Assembly: GCA_043804635.1 (NCBI GenBank)
Contig: JAZDIU010000032.1
Location: forward strand, 32,950 to 96,949
From: JAZDIU01 sp043804635
GTDB lineage: Bacteria > Chloroflexota > Dehalococcoidia > Dehalococcoidales > UBA2162
Direction of reading: 5' to 3'
DNA length: 64,000 nt
Below are positions 43,137 to 53,984 of the stretch, piece by piece. The notes beneath the pieces are model-generated. The model had not been told where the DNA came from and did no database searches. It worked only from the letters and a program-made list of their open reading frames with translations. A program made the translations under genes and the position numbers. Numbering within the stretch: the first letter of the stretch is position 1; every line of letters starts with the position of its first letter.

Positions 43137-44852
43137 TCATCGTTTAATCTTTTCGGTTATATCTCGAAGTTTTTGTATGGCTGCCTCGGACTCAATCTTA
43201 CCGGACTTTAACTGTTGACAGGTCGCCTCAACCTCTTTTAGATATTTTTCAGTTTGTTTGATTTCCCGAGCTTCCTGTCGAGCCTTCTCTTTAGCGGCTA
43301 ATTCAGCCTGCTTAGCTCTTTCCGCTTCTATCCTGGCCTGCTCTCTAGCTATTAGCTCGGCTTGTTTCCTTGCCCTTTCCTCAGCCTCTCTAATTTTCCT
43401 AGCTTCTTCAGCTTCTTGACGCGCCTTCTCTTTAGCAGCTAACTCAGCCTGTTTAGCTTTTTCCACCTCTAACCGCGTCTGCTCTTTAGCAATGAGCTCA
43501 GCCTGTCTCCTCGTTTTCTCTTCAGCTTCCCTAATTCTTCTAGCCTCTTCAGCTCCCTGCCGAGCTTTTTCTTTGGCGATTAGTTCGGCCCGTTTTTTAG
43601 CTTTTTCCTCAGCTTCTTGTGCCTTTCTGGCTTCCTCGGCTTCTTGCCGTGCCTTTTCCTTAGCTTCCTCGGCTTCCATCCGAGCTTGCTCTTTAGCGAT
43701 TAGTTCCGCTTGTCTAGTTTTCTCGGCTTCTATCCGTGCTTGTTCTTTAGCAATTAGTTCCGCTTGCTTTCTAGCTTTCTCTTCAGCTTCTTTCGCTTTC
43801 TTAGCATCCTCGGCTTCCTGACGCGCTTTCTCTTTTGCGGCTAACTCAGCCTGTCTGGCTTTCTCCGCCTCTATCCTGGCTTGCTCTCTAGCTAATAGCT
43901 CAGCCTGTATTCTAGCCCTTTCCTCAGCCTCTCTAATTTTCCTAGCCTCTTCAGCTTCTTGACGAACTTTCTCTTTAGCTACTAACTCGGCTTGCTCCTT
44001 TGTCTTCTTCTCAGCCTCTCTAGCCGCAAGTTCCGCCTGTTTGGCTTTCTCCGATTCAATTCTTGCTTGTTCTCTAGCTATCAGCTCCGCTTGCTTCCTG
44101 GCTTTCTCTTCAGCTTCTTTTGCTTGTCTGGCTTCCTCAGCTTCCTGACGCGCCTTTTCCTTAGCTTTCTCGACTTCTATCCGAGCTTGCTCTTTAGCGA
44201 TTAGTTCAGCCTGTCTCCTCGTTTTCTCTTCAGCTTCCCTAATTCTTCTGGCTTCCTCGGCTTCTTGACGAGCTTTCTCTTTAGCTACTAACTCGGCTTG
44301 CTCCTTTGTCTTCTTCTCAGCCTCTCTAGCCGCAAGTTCCGCCTGTTTGGCTTTCTCCGATTCAATTCTTGCTTGTTCTCTAGCTATCAGCTCCGCCTGT
44401 CTCCGGGCTATCTCCTCAGCATCCCTTACCTTTCTAGCCTCTCCAGCTTCCTGACGAACTTTCTCTTTAGCCGCTAATTCCGCTTTTCTGGCTTCTTCAG
44501 CTTCCTGACGCGCCTTCTCTTTTGCAGACCTTTCCTCAGCTTCCTTTACTTTTCTAGCTTCTTCAACTTCTTGACGTGCTTTTTCTTTAGCGGCTAACTC
44601 CGCTTGTCTGGTTTTCTCTGCCTCTATTCGCGCCTGTTCTTTAGCAGTGAGTTCAGCTTGCTTTCTAGCTTTCTCTTCAGCTTCCTTCGCTTTCTTAGCA
44701 TCCTCGGCTTCTTGACGCGCTTTCTCTTTTGCGGCTAACTCAGCCTGCTGCCTAATCTTCTTTTCGAGCTCCGTATTCTTCGGTAACGGGTAATTGCACC
44801 ACTGGCAAAAATCGCCATATCTAGTCTTTTGTCCGCATTTACGACATATCAT
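43137..44852 (-). CDS. Zinc-ribbon protein with very long repetitive charged coiled coil (TolA-like)
   Basis: 571 residues from the ATG at 44852, with AGGG upstream. The N-terminus is a zinc ribbon (CRKCGQKTRYGDFCQWC). From about residue 33 to 530 the protein is almost only Ala, Glu, Lys, Arg, Gln in repeating units such as AELAAKEKARQEAEEARK, predicted as one continuous helix or coiled coil. A short end (KYLKEVEATCQQLKSGK) follows. The DNA repeats are near-perfect: a block of about 110 bases occurs at 43981 and again 306 bases on. No signal peptide is seen. Function unknown. Confidence 0.75.
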   Translation of the reverse strand: MICRKCGQKTRYGDFCQWCNYPLPKNTELEKKIRQQAELAAKEKARQEAEDAKKAKEAEEKARKQAELTAKEQARIEAEKTRQAELAAKEKARQEVEEARKVKEAEERSAKEKARQEAEEARKAELAAKEKVRQEAGEARKVRDAEEIARRQAELIAREQARIESEKAKQAELAAREAEKKTKEQAELVAKEKARQEAEEARRIREAEEKTRRQAELIAKEQARIEVEKAKEKARQEAEEARQAKEAEEKARKQAELIAREQARIESEKAKQAELAAREAEKKTKEQAELVAKEKVRQEAEEARKIREAEERARIQAELLAREQARIEAEKARQAELAAKEKARQEAEDAKKAKEAEEKARKQAELIAKEQARIEAEKTRQAELIAKEQARMEAEEAKEKARQEAEEARKAQEAEEKAKKRAELIAKEKARQGAEEARRIREAEEKTRRQAELIAKEQTRLEVEKAKQAELAAKEKARQEAEEARKIREAEERARKQAELIAREQARIEAERAKQAELAAKEKARQEAREIKQTEKYLKEVEATCQQLKSGKIESEAAIQKLRDITEKIKR

Positions 44853-44927
44853 CTTCAGAACCCTATTTCGCAATGTAATATAGCATAGCTTCCAGCAATC
44901 GGCAATCACCTCTTCCCTCTCACCCAC

Positions 44928-44957
44928 TTGCTATTGCAATATCTAAATTGATATACT
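44928..44957 (+). promoter_or_regulatory. Probable promoter of the rpsB operon
   Basis: TTGCTA (44928-44933), 18 bases, TATACT (44952-44957), about 37 bases upstream of the rpsB start. Confidence 0.55.
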
Positions 44958-44993
44958 ATACTTTTTAGAACGGATTTCTAGAAGGGAGTAAAG

Positions 44994-45773
44994 TTGCCGG
45001 ATACAACTACAATTAAACAGCTTTTGGAAGCGGGAGCTCATTTCGGTCATCAGACCAGCCGCTGGCATCCCAAGATGAAAAATTTCATCTTCACCCAGCG
45101 CGAGGGTATTCATATCATCGACCTGGAAAAAACGGCAGTAATGCTGGATAAAGCCCGCCAGTTCGTGCGCGAATTAGTGGCTCAAGGCGGTAAAATCCTC
45201 TTCGTCGGTACTAAAAAACAAGCCCAGGAAGCGATAGAAGAGGAAGCTAAACGCTGCGGCATGTATTATGTCAACCAGCGTTGGATAGGCGGGACATTAA
45301 CCAATTTTGCTACAATTCAGACCCGTATCGATTACCTGGTCCGCCTAGAAGACCAGAAAGCAAGAGGAGAGTTTAGCCGTTTACCTAAGAAGGAAGCACT
45401 GAAACTCGAAGAGGAAATGGTTAAAATGAACCGGCAAATGGGCGGCATCAAAGAGATGACCAGCTTGCCGGATGCAATATTTATTATCGACCTTGTTAAA
45501 GAAAGAATTGCGTTAGCCGAAGCTAAACGAATGGGTATACCAGTAGTGGCGGTCGTCGATACTAATTGCGACCCGGAGGAAATTGACTACCCCATACCCG
45601 GTAATGACGATGCAATTAAAGCAATCAAATTAATGTGCAATAAGATTGCCGAAGCTGTTATCGAGGGTAAAGCCAACCAGGTAGCCGCCGCTATTGAAGA
45701 GAAAGAGACTCCAGCTGAAGCTACAGGTGCCGAAACTCCTATGTCTGCAGTCGCCCCCGATAATAAAACCTAA
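44994..45773 (+). CDS. rpsB: 30S ribosomal protein S2
   Basis: 259 residues from a TTG preceded by AGGGAG. Family motifs: [19 protein letters not shown] at the N-terminus, [15 protein letters not shown] and [10 protein letters not shown], and [26 protein letters not shown]. First gene of the operon rpsB-tsf-pyrH-frr-uppS-cdsA-dxr-rseP-ispG, a common order in Bacteria. Confidence 0.97.
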   Translation: MPDTTTIKQLLEAGAHFGHQTSRWHPKMKNFIFTQREGIHIIDLEKTAVMLDKARQFVRELVAQGGKILFVGTKKQAQEAIEEEAKRCGMYYVNQRWIGGTLTNFATIQTRIDYLVRLEDQKARGEFSRLPKKEALKLEEEMVKMNRQMGGIKEMTSLPDAIFIIDLVKERIALAEAKRMGIPVVAVVDTNCDPEEIDYPIPGNDDAIKAIKLMCNKIAEAVIEGKANQVAAAIEEKETPAEATGAETPMSAVAPDNKT

Positions 45774-45819
45774 CAGCCAGCAGCACAGTCCTAAGCGTGA
45801 ATCCCAACAGGAGGGGAAA

Positions 45820-47625
<1,806 letters not shown>

Positions 47626-47631
47626 AACATA

Positions 47632-48351
47632 ATGGCAGCCAAACAAGCCACAAAAAAAACTCTCTCTTTATTACCCACTCACTTAGCCATTGTCCCCGAT
47701 GGTAATGGGCGGTGGGCGGAAAGGCGTGGCCTGCCCCGACTCGCCGGGCACCAGGCAGGGGCGGAAAATATGTACCGCATGATTCAATACCTTAACGAGT
47801 ACCCTATCAAATATCTAACGCTTTTCGGCTTTTCCACGGAAAATTGGAGCCGTCCTAAGAAAGAAGTCAGCGGTCTTATGGCGCTGCTGGAGGAGTTTAT
47901 CAACCGGTGTGCCGATGAAATCTGCGAAAAAGGCATTAGACTCCGCCACCTCGGGCGACTTAACGAACTACCCAAGAGCCTCCAGCAAGCGATTATTAGA
48001 GCGACAGAACTAACCAAACATAATACCGGAATGACACTTAACGTTGCTTATAACTATGGAGGTAGAGCGGAAATTGTGGATGCGGCACGCCGTCTGGTGA
48101 CGGAAGGCGTTTCACCTAAAAAAATAGACGAAAAGTTCTTCTCGAAATATCTTTATAGCGCCGGTATGCCCGACGTCGACCTGTTAATCCGGACAGGCGA
48201 TGAGGTGCGTTTTAGCAATTTCCTTATCTGGCAAACAGCTTATAGTGAATACTATTTGACCAAAGTCCTCTGGCCCGATTTTACTAAAAAAGATATCGAT
48301 AAGGCACTCATTTCTTATAGTAAAAGGCAGAGACGCTTCGGCGGATTATAA
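47632..48351 (+). CDS. uppS: Undecaprenyl diphosphate synthase (cis-prenyltransferase)
   Basis: 239 residues. The catalytic loop IVPDGNGRWAERRGLPRLAGH, FGFSTENWSRPKKEV, and DLLIRTGDEVRFSNFLIWQTAYSEYY are diagnostic. It makes the C55 lipid carrier for envelope polymers. Six bases after frr, in the same operon, with a weak ribosome site. Confidence 0.96.
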   Translation: MAAKQATKKTLSLLPTHLAIVPDGNGRWAERRGLPRLAGHQAGAENMYRMIQYLNEYPIKYLTLFGFSTENWSRPKKEVSGLMALLEEFINRCADEICEKGIRLRHLGRLNELPKSLQQAIIRATELTKHNTGMTLNVAYNYGGRAEIVDAARRLVTEGVSPKKIDEKFFSKYLYSAGMPDVDLLIRTGDEVRFSNFLIWQTAYSEYYLTKVLWPDFTKKDIDKALISYSKRQRRFGGL

Positions 48352-48408
48352 GATATTAACCCTATCCCCTACCCCCTTCACCTGGCTCCTGAGGGACATA
48401 ATACAAAT

Positions 48409-49239
48409 ATGCTCAAACAAAGGGTTATCACATCTCTGTGGGGTCTTCTTCTCCTTATTGTTACTAACTGGTTTGGCTCGCCCTGGTTCACACTGCTGAT
48501 AGCAATATGGGGACTGCTGGCTTGCTACGAGTTTTATAACTTAATTACTACCACCGGTGCTAAACCGCAAACATACTTCGGACTAATCTGGAGTCTGCTG
48601 TTCATAATCAGTCAGGATTCACAGCTTCAGGCATTTATCAACCGTGGTTTTGATATTAATTTAATCACTCCGCTATTGCTGACCTCGGCGGTGGTTATTT
48701 CTCTAATCTGCCTTCTGAGCTACTCACCAAAAGAAAAAGCCTTTATCAGTTGGGCATGGATGATGGCTGGAATTCTCTATATCGGATGGCTGACAAGCTA
48801 CCTGGTTGCCATCAGAGGATTTGATTATGGCCGGAACTGGGCATTCTTCGTCCTGTTCGTCACCTTTGCTTCCGATACCTCGGCGTATCTGGTTGGCAGC
48901 ACTCTGGGCAGGCACTATCTAGCTCCTTACATCAGTCCGAAGAAGACCTGGGAAGGAGCTATCGGCGGAGGAATCGGTGCCGTTCTGGTAAGCCTTATTT
49001 TTATTTTACCTACCACGCTCAATCTTCCTATCACCGCCTGGCAGGCAATCCTGGCTGGGTTGCTGGTCAGCTTCTTCGGTCAACTAGGTGATATGGTCAA
49101 GTCTTTGTTCAAGCGCAATATGAGAGCCAAGGACTCCGGTAAGCTGCTTCCCGGGCACGGCGGTTTCTTAGACCGCCTGGATAGCGTTCTCTTTGCCGCA
49201 GTGGTGATATACTATTATGTGATATGGGTAATACGGTAA
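48409..49239 (+). CDS. cdsA: Phosphatidate cytidylyltransferase
   Basis: 276 residues, about eight membrane helices. The C-terminal signature KDSGKLLPGHGGFLDRLDS and the preceding SPKKTWEGAIGG identify CdsA, which makes CDP-diacylglycerol for phospholipids. It overlaps the dxr start by 16 bases. The 57-base gap from uppS contains a CT-rich stretch but no clear promoter. Confidence 0.96.
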   Translation: MLKQRVITSLWGLLLLIVTNWFGSPWFTLLIAIWGLLACYEFYNLITTTGAKPQTYFGLIWSLLFIISQDSQLQAFINRGFDINLITPLLLTSAVVISLICLLSYSPKEKAFISWAWMMAGILYIGWLTSYLVAIRGFDYGRNWAFFVLFVTFASDTSAYLVGSTLGRHYLAPYISPKKTWEGAIGGGIGAVLVSLIFILPTTLNLPITAWQAILAGLLVSFFGQLGDMVKSLFKRNMRAKDSGKLLPGHGGFLDRLDSVLFAAVVIYYYVIWVIR

Positions 49240-50360
49240 AGACACTAGCCATCCTGGGTTCGACAGGCTCAATAGGTCGGCAAACTCTAGAAGTTATTCG
49301 AGCTTTGCCGAATCGGTTCAAAGTAGTCGGGTTGGCTGCCGGTAAAAATATCGAACTCCTGAAAAAACAGGTAGCCGAATTCAAACCGAGGTTCGTCCAC
49401 TGGGAGAATGAAGCTAACTTTGCCAGCCATAAGTATGAAGTCCTATCTCTGGAAGCGATGGCGAGCCATCCCGAAGCGGACATTATTGTTATGGCTACTT
49501 CCGGGAAAGCCGGCTTAAGCCCGACACTAGCGGCAGTTAAAGCAGGCAAGAAAGTTGCCCTGGCTAATAAGGAATCGCTAGTTATGGCTGGCGAGATTAT
49601 TATGAGCGAAGTAAAGAGAAACTCAGCTCAGATTTTACCGGTGGATAGCGAGCACAGCGCTATCTGGCAATGCCTCAATGGTGAGACACAATCGCCCGCC
49701 CGTCTTATACTCACCGCTTCCGGGGGACCTTTCTACCGTTATTCAGCCACTAAGCTCGCTGAAGTTACCGTTGAGCAGGCCCTGAAACATCCCTCGTGGC
49801 AGATGGGTAAAAAGGTGACCATCGACTCAGCTACCCTGATGAATAAAGGACTGGAAATAATCGAGGCTCATTGGCTATTCGGAATGCCATTCGATAATAT
49901 CGAGGTTATCATACACCCACAAAGTATCATACATTCGATGGTCGAGTTTCCTGACGGTGCGGTCAAAGCTCAGCTTAGCTGCCCCGATATGCGCCTGCCT
50001 ATCCAATATGCCCTGACCTACCCCGAGCGTCTGCCTAATACGGAGCTTCCTGCTCTTGATTGGAGTCGTGTTAAAGAGCTGACCTTTGCCGAACCAGACA
50101 TCGATACTTTCCCCTGTCTTAAGCTGTCTAGGAAAGCCGGGGAAAAGGGAGGGACTTACCCTGCAGCACTTTGCGGCGCCGATGAAATGGCGGTAGAGCT
50201 TTTTCTTTCTCGCCGTATCAAATTTACCGATATTTCTAAGCTAGTTGAACAGACACTCGAAGGACACAAGAGTAAAGCCAATCCTGATTTAGAGGAGATT
50301 CTGGCGGCTGATGGTTGGGCTAGAAAAGAAATCACAGAACTTACTGGAGTGGATTTATGA
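49224..50360 (+). CDS. dxr: 1-deoxy-D-xylulose 5-phosphate reductoisomerase
   Basis: 378 residues. NADPH loop LGSTGSIGRQTLEVI, ALANKESLVMAG, PVDSEHSAIWQCL, the flexible substrate loop TASGGPFYRY and the metal/substrate region MNKGLEIIEAHWLF mark DXR, the second enzyme of the MEP isoprenoid pathway. ispG, later in the operon, acts in the same pathway. Overlaps rseP by four bases (ATGA). Confidence 0.97.
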   Translation: MGNTVKTLAILGSTGSIGRQTLEVIRALPNRFKVVGLAAGKNIELLKKQVAEFKPRFVHWENEANFASHKYEVLSLEAMASHPEADIIVMATSGKAGLSPTLAAVKAGKKVALANKESLVMAGEIIMSEVKRNSAQILPVDSEHSAIWQCLNGETQSPARLILTASGGPFYRYSATKLAEVTVEQALKHPSWQMGKKVTIDSATLMNKGLEIIEAHWLFGMPFDNIEVIIHPQSIIHSMVEFPDGAVKAQLSCPDMRLPIQYALTYPERLPNTELPALDWSRVKELTFAEPDIDTFPCLKLSRKAGEKGGTYPAALCGADEMAVELFLSRRIKFTDISKLVEQTLEGHKSKANPDLEEILAADGWARKEITELTGVDL

Positions 50361-51421
50361 CTATCTTGATTTCAATAATTTGGTTTTTGATTGTGATTGC
50401 TGTGCTAATTCTTGCCCACGAGTTCGGGCATTTTATCACTGCCAAAGCCTCTGGGATAATAGTTGAGGAATTTGGACTCGGCTTTCCGCCGAAACTGTTT
50501 TCTATAAAACGTGGCGAGACCGTATATTCCATAAATGCCATACCGCTGGGTGGTTTTACCAAGATGGCCGGTGAAGAAGATGCCACCGTCCCCAGAAGTT
50601 TAGCCAGTAAAGGCAAAGCTACCCGAGTTCTAGTCCTCGCCGCCGGCTCGATAATGAACTTCCTTCTGCCACTGCTCCTTTTCGCCATCGCTTTTATGGT
50701 GCCCCATAATGTAGTAATCGGGAAAGTGGTGGTAGAAGCGGTAAGCCAGAATTCGCCAGCCGCCGTCGCCGGCATCGAGCCGGGAGATATTATCCTCAGC
50801 GTTAACGGTAATCCGCTAGGCAGCAGTGCCGACCTCCGCCGTTATGTGAGGCTCAACCTGGGTAACGAAATCACACTGGTCATACAGCATCCCGATTCCA
50901 CCAAGGAGACGGTCAAGATGATACCCCGGTGGAAGCCGCCAGCCGGCCAGGGAGCCGTAGGCATCGGCAGCAACACGACAGACGCTATTACTACCAGCCA
51001 GAGCGAGCCTTTCTGGAGAGCCATCCCGATGTCTGTAGTTTCCTGCGTGGAGACTTTTGTTTTGTTCAAGAATGAAATAATCAGTATGATTATCGGGTCG
51101 ACACCCTTAACCATCTCCGGGCCGGTGGGCATCGCCCAGCTTACCGGAGAGGTAGCTAGAACCGGCATCAGTCCCCTTCTGGAGTTCGCCGCTTTTCTGA
51201 GCATAAATCTTGCCATCGTCAATTTACTGCCTATCCCCGGTCTGGATGGGGGACGGATTGTCTTCGTTTTCCTGGAGTGGGTGCTCCGAGGGAGACGCAT
51301 TTCAGCCAAGACCGAAGGGACCATCCACCTTATCGGCTACGCTCTGTTGATTGCGCTGATTCTGCTCGTCACCTACCAGGATATAATCCGAATTATTAGC
51401 GGAGAAAGCCTGATACCGTAG
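50357..51421 (+). CDS. rseP: Site-2 intramembrane zinc metalloprotease RseP
   Basis: 354 residues. Zinc-binding HEFGH in the first helix (about residues 22-26), a single PDZ domain around residues 115-190 (GIEPGDIILSVNG), and the second active-site motif NLLPIPGLDGGR near residue 290. It releases membrane-bound regulators by intramembrane cleavage. One PDZ domain, unlike the two of Escherichia coli RseP. Coupled to dxr. Confidence 0.94.
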   Translation: MTILISIIWFLIVIAVLILAHEFGHFITAKASGIIVEEFGLGFPPKLFSIKRGETVYSINAIPLGGFTKMAGEEDATVPRSLASKGKATRVLVLAAGSIMNFLLPLLLFAIAFMVPHNVVIGKVVVEAVSQNSPAAVAGIEPGDIILSVNGNPLGSSADLRRYVRLNLGNEITLVIQHPDSTKETVKMIPRWKPPAGQGAVGIGSNTTDAITTSQSEPFWRAIPMSVVSCVETFVLFKNEIISMIIGSTPLTISGPVGIAQLTGEVARTGISPLLEFAAFLSINLAIVNLLPIPGLDGGRIVFVFLEWVLRGRRISAKTEGTIHLIGYALLIALILLVTYQDIIRIISGESLIP

Positions 51422-51432
51422 TACGGGGAAGC

Positions 51433-51455
51433 TTGAAGGGGCTTCGCCCCTTCAA
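51433..51455. repeat. GGGGC/GCCCC palindrome
   Basis: Arms TTGAAGGGGC and GCCCCTTCAA with a three-base loop, in the rseP-ispG gap. Same family as 21181-21206 and 60242-60266. Confidence 0.6.
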
Positions 51456-51464
51456 ATATAATCT

Positions 51465-51492
51465 TCTCCCTCTCCTTCGAAGGAGAGGGAGA
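51465..51492. repeat. CTCCCTCTCC palindrome
   Basis: A 13-base-pair stem TCTCCCTCTCCTT/AAGGAGAGGGAGA with a two-base loop; identical arms occur at 21134-21170. No T-run follows here, so it is probably not a terminator and ispG may still be in the operon. Confidence 0.6.
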
Positions 51493-51517
51493 TTAAGAGG
51501 GTAAGGCTGTTCGACTA

Positions 51518-52564
51518 ATGAATCCTCACAGGATTAGCAAACCAATCCGGATCGGCAGCGTTACCATCGGCGGCGGGGCACCCATCGTGGTGCAGTCTAT
51601 GACCAATACCGACACTCGTGATATTATGTCAACTGTCCGCCAGATTAAAGAACTCGAAGACTGCGGCTGTGAACTAATCCGGGTAGCGGTGCCTGATGCC
51701 GAAGCCGCCAGAGCCATAAAGGAAATAAAGAAATGCATCTCCATACCCCTGATAGCCGATATCCATTTCGACTACCGCCTGGCTCTAACCTCATTGAAGG
51801 CAGGTGTGGACGGACTCCGCCTCAATCCGGGTAATATCACCGACCCCGATAAAGTTGCCCTCATTGTGAAGTCGGCGAAGGAAAGAAATGTCCCCATCCG
51901 CATCGGGGTAAATGCCGGCAGTTTACCCAAAAAGACTAATCCTAAATGGACTACCGCCCGAAAGATGGTGCAGGCGGCACTGGAGCAAATAAAGCTGCTG
52001 GAAAGCCTGGACTTCGACCTCATTAAAGTCTCGCTCAAAGCCTTCGATGTGCCGACCACCATCGAAGCCTACCGGGACATCGCTAAAAAGATACCCTATC
52101 CTTTGCATATCGGCGTGACCGAAGCCGGACCGCCGAGGACCGGTGTTATCCGCTCTACCGCCGGTATCAGCACCCTGCTCTATATGGGCATCGGCGATAC
52201 CATCCGGGTATCACTGACCGCTCACCCCCGGGAAGAAGTCTTTGCCGCCTATGAAATCCTGAAAAGCCTGAATCTGCGCCAGCACGGACCTGTACTGGTG
52301 AGCTGTCCCACCTGCGGCCGGACGGAAGTCGATATTATCAAGCTGGCGGAGCAGGTAGAAAAAGAATTACTTAAGATTACCAAACCAATCAAAGTAGCCG
52401 TGATGGGCTGTGTGGTCAACGGACCCGGCGAAGCTAAAGACGCCGATATCGGCATCGCCTGCGGCAAAGGCAAAGGCATCCTGTTTAAGAAGGGACAAAA
52501 AATTGGGGTGGTTGAGGAGAAGGATTTTGTGCGGGTGCTGATGGGAGAGGTAGAGAGGTTATGA
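51518..52564 (+). CDS. ispG: 4-hydroxy-3-methylbut-2-enyl diphosphate synthase (flavodoxin/ferredoxin)
   Basis: 348 residues. IGGGAPIVVQSMTNTDTRD at the N-terminus, RIGVNAGSLP, and the 4Fe-4S ligands in SCPTCGRTEVD and GCVVNGPGEAKDADIG identify IspG/GcpE, an Fe-S enzyme of the MEP pathway. It lies 97 bases after rseP, the gap being filled with two palindromes. Its stop overlaps the next ATG by four bases. Confidence 0.96.
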   Translation: MNPHRISKPIRIGSVTIGGGAPIVVQSMTNTDTRDIMSTVRQIKELEDCGCELIRVAVPDAEAARAIKEIKKCISIPLIADIHFDYRLALTSLKAGVDGLRLNPGNITDPDKVALIVKSAKERNVPIRIGVNAGSLPKKTNPKWTTARKMVQAALEQIKLLESLDFDLIKVSLKAFDVPTTIEAYRDIAKKIPYPLHIGVTEAGPPRTGVIRSTAGISTLLYMGIGDTIRVSLTAHPREEVFAAYEILKSLNLRQHGPVLVSCPTCGRTEVDIIKLAEQVEKELLKITKPIKVAVMGCVVNGPGEAKDADIGIACGKGKGILFKKGQKIGVVEEKDFVRVLMGEVERL

Positions 52565-52995
52565 AAAAGATCAGAGAAGTGGGACACTGCGCAATTTGTG
52601 GGTGTGAACTCAGTAGCGAAAAGAACGCTTACGCCAAGGACCATCGCAGTGGACGTTCCCACGTAAGCACGCATCATTATATTCCTGAGCGTCTCTTCGG
52701 TCGTTCAAAGACGCTCAAGAACAAATCACTAGGTATGGTCATCTTCGAGACCAGTCCGTGGAAGGGGATGGAAGGAAAAAGTGACCAATTTTGCTACGAG
52801 TGTGGGGAAATACTGTTACACAATCCTGTACTATTGCGACAGGATATTAAGCTATTTGCTAGGTTAGTTAGATTGAGGCACTTAAACGAAGTTCAGAAGA
52901 CTGACAGCAAACAAAAAATACGCAAACGGATTATACTGCTACACGAGGTGATTAAGGAAGGATTAAAGGTATTACTCGCCAAAGCAGATAAGTAA
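52561..52995 (+). CDS. Putative zinc-binding HNH-like protein
   Basis: 144 residues. Two Cys pairs (HCAICGCEL and FCYECGE) flank a His-rich centre (VSTHHYIPERLFGRS), which resembles the zinc-bound beta-beta-alpha fold of HNH nucleases. The C-terminal half is a basic helix. The start overlaps the ispG stop (ATGA). I do not recognise a named family; nuclease activity is not shown. Confidence 0.55.
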   Translation: MKKIREVGHCAICGCELSSEKNAYAKDHRSGRSHVSTHHYIPERLFGRSKTLKNKSLGMVIFETSPWKGMEGKSDQFCYECGEILLHNPVLLRQDIKLFARLVRLRHLNEVQKTDSKQKIRKRIILLHEVIKEGLKVLLAKADK

Positions 52996-53023
52996 GTTAT
53001 AAAGCAAGAAGGATAAGCAAACT

Positions 53024-53401
53024 ATGAACATATCAATGATTCGGTGGCATGCCATCAAAGTAAACGAGAGCCAGTACCAGGCGTGGAAAGAGCTGGGTGC
53101 AAAGACGATGGGTCTGAAGCTCATAATGGAGTGGCCCGATATTATGATGTTCGGGCTACCCGATGGCAGTATCTTCGAGGTATATGGACCCAAGTCAAAA
53201 CATCCCCCCTATTTCTTCGACCACAATGAAGTGGTGGTCGGCTTCCGCGTTGATGATATCGAGCGTGCCTCCGCCGAGCTTGAAGCGGCGGGATGCGAAC
53301 TTCTCGGCAAAATCGTGGAATTCAAGGGCTATAAATATCGCCATTTCCGCGGACCCGACGGCCGCACCTACGGTCTTAACTCCGGCGAGATGAAACTATA
53401 G
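53024..53401 (+). CDS. VOC/glyoxalase-fold protein
   Basis: 125 residues, one VOC module pair. IRWHAIKVNESQYQAWKE at the start, MMFGLPDGSIFEVYGP and VVVGFRVDDIERASAELEAAG, then FRGPDGRTYGL are the alternating beta-alpha motifs of the glyoxalase/dioxygenase superfamily. AAGGA lies upstream of the ATG. No catalytic role can be assigned. Confidence 0.8.
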   Translation: MNISMIRWHAIKVNESQYQAWKELGAKTMGLKLIMEWPDIMMFGLPDGSIFEVYGPKSKHPPYFFDHNEVVVGFRVDDIERASAELEAAGCELLGKIVEFKGYKYRHFRGPDGRTYGLNSGEMKL

Positions 53402-53410
53402 TAAATTAAT

Positions 53411-53535
53411 GTGTCTTTGCGAGACCCTTCCGCCAAAGGCGGAAGGCGAAGCAATCCGTCCTGACGAGGGCTTTTCGGATTGCTCCGTCGCTGAGTTTAC
53501 ACTGAGCGAAGCGAATGTGCTCCTGGCAACGACAG
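53411..53535. repeat. Dispersed repeat, long copy
   Basis: GTCTTTGCGAGACCC, then a CCTTCCGCC/GGCGGAAGG hairpin, GCGAAGCAATCCGTC and a second GGATTGCTCCGTCGCTG segment. It is the inverted and longer relative of the repeats at 19670-19724 and 53890-53936. It fills most of the 190-base gap between the VOC and GIY-YIG genes. Confidence 0.65.
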
Positions 53536-53591
53536 TAGGATGGATTTCCCCGCCTCAATTAGTTGGATTTGCATGACGCTTTGGAGATACG

Positions 53592-53882
53592 ATGCTTGAG
53601 CGTCAATATTATGTGTATATCCTGGCGAATAGGACAAATGTAGCTTTATACATCGGAGTAACCAACGACCTTAAAAGAAGGGTCTACGAGCATAAAGAGA
53701 AATTCGTCAGAGGATTCTCCGAGAAGTATGGCATCAATAAACTGGTATACTATGAAATATTCAATGACCCGGAAAACGCCATTATCAGAGAGAAGCAACT
53801 AAAAGGCGGTTCAAGAGCGAAAAAGAATCAGCTTGTAGAATCGCTAAACTCTCAGTGGCGAGACCTGTATGATGAGCTTTGA
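53592..53882 (+). CDS. GIY-YIG nuclease-domain protein
   Basis: 96 residues. YYVYILANRTNVALYIGVTNDLKRRVYEH holds the GIY-YIG core (here VYI and YIG), followed by the conserved Lys/Glu region KLVYYEIFNDPENAIIREKQLKG. It belongs to the small YhbQ-like group, often of unknown role and possibly mobile. It lies between two copies of a dispersed repeat, so it may have arrived with them. Confidence 0.88.
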   Translation: MLERQYYVYILANRTNVALYIGVTNDLKRRVYEHKEKFVRGFSEKYGINKLVYYEIFNDPENAIIREKQLKGGSRAKKNQLVESLNSQWRDLYDEL

Positions 53883-53889
53883 AGGGAAC

Positions 53890-53936
53890 GGATTGCTTCG
53901 CCTCCTTCCCGATGGGAAGGATGGTCTCGCAACGAC
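53890..53936. repeat. Dispersed palindromic repeat, short copy
   Basis: GGATTGCTTCGCCTCCTTCCC, then GGGAAGGATGG TCTCGCAACGAC, with a CCTTCCC/GGGAAGG stem. Closely related to 19670-19724. Confidence 0.65.
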
Positions 53937-53984
53937 ATATACTTCTGGCATAAACTCGTCCGATATGGTTTAATATACAGATAA

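Noticed and set aside
43492..44204. Plus-strand frames rich in Ala/Ser/Phe/Leu
   Set aside because: Antisense shadows of the repetitive coiled-coil gene.
43140..44800. Tandem repeats as a possible CRISPR array
   Set aside because: Repeats are codon-periodic inside a long open frame, and no unique spacers are present.
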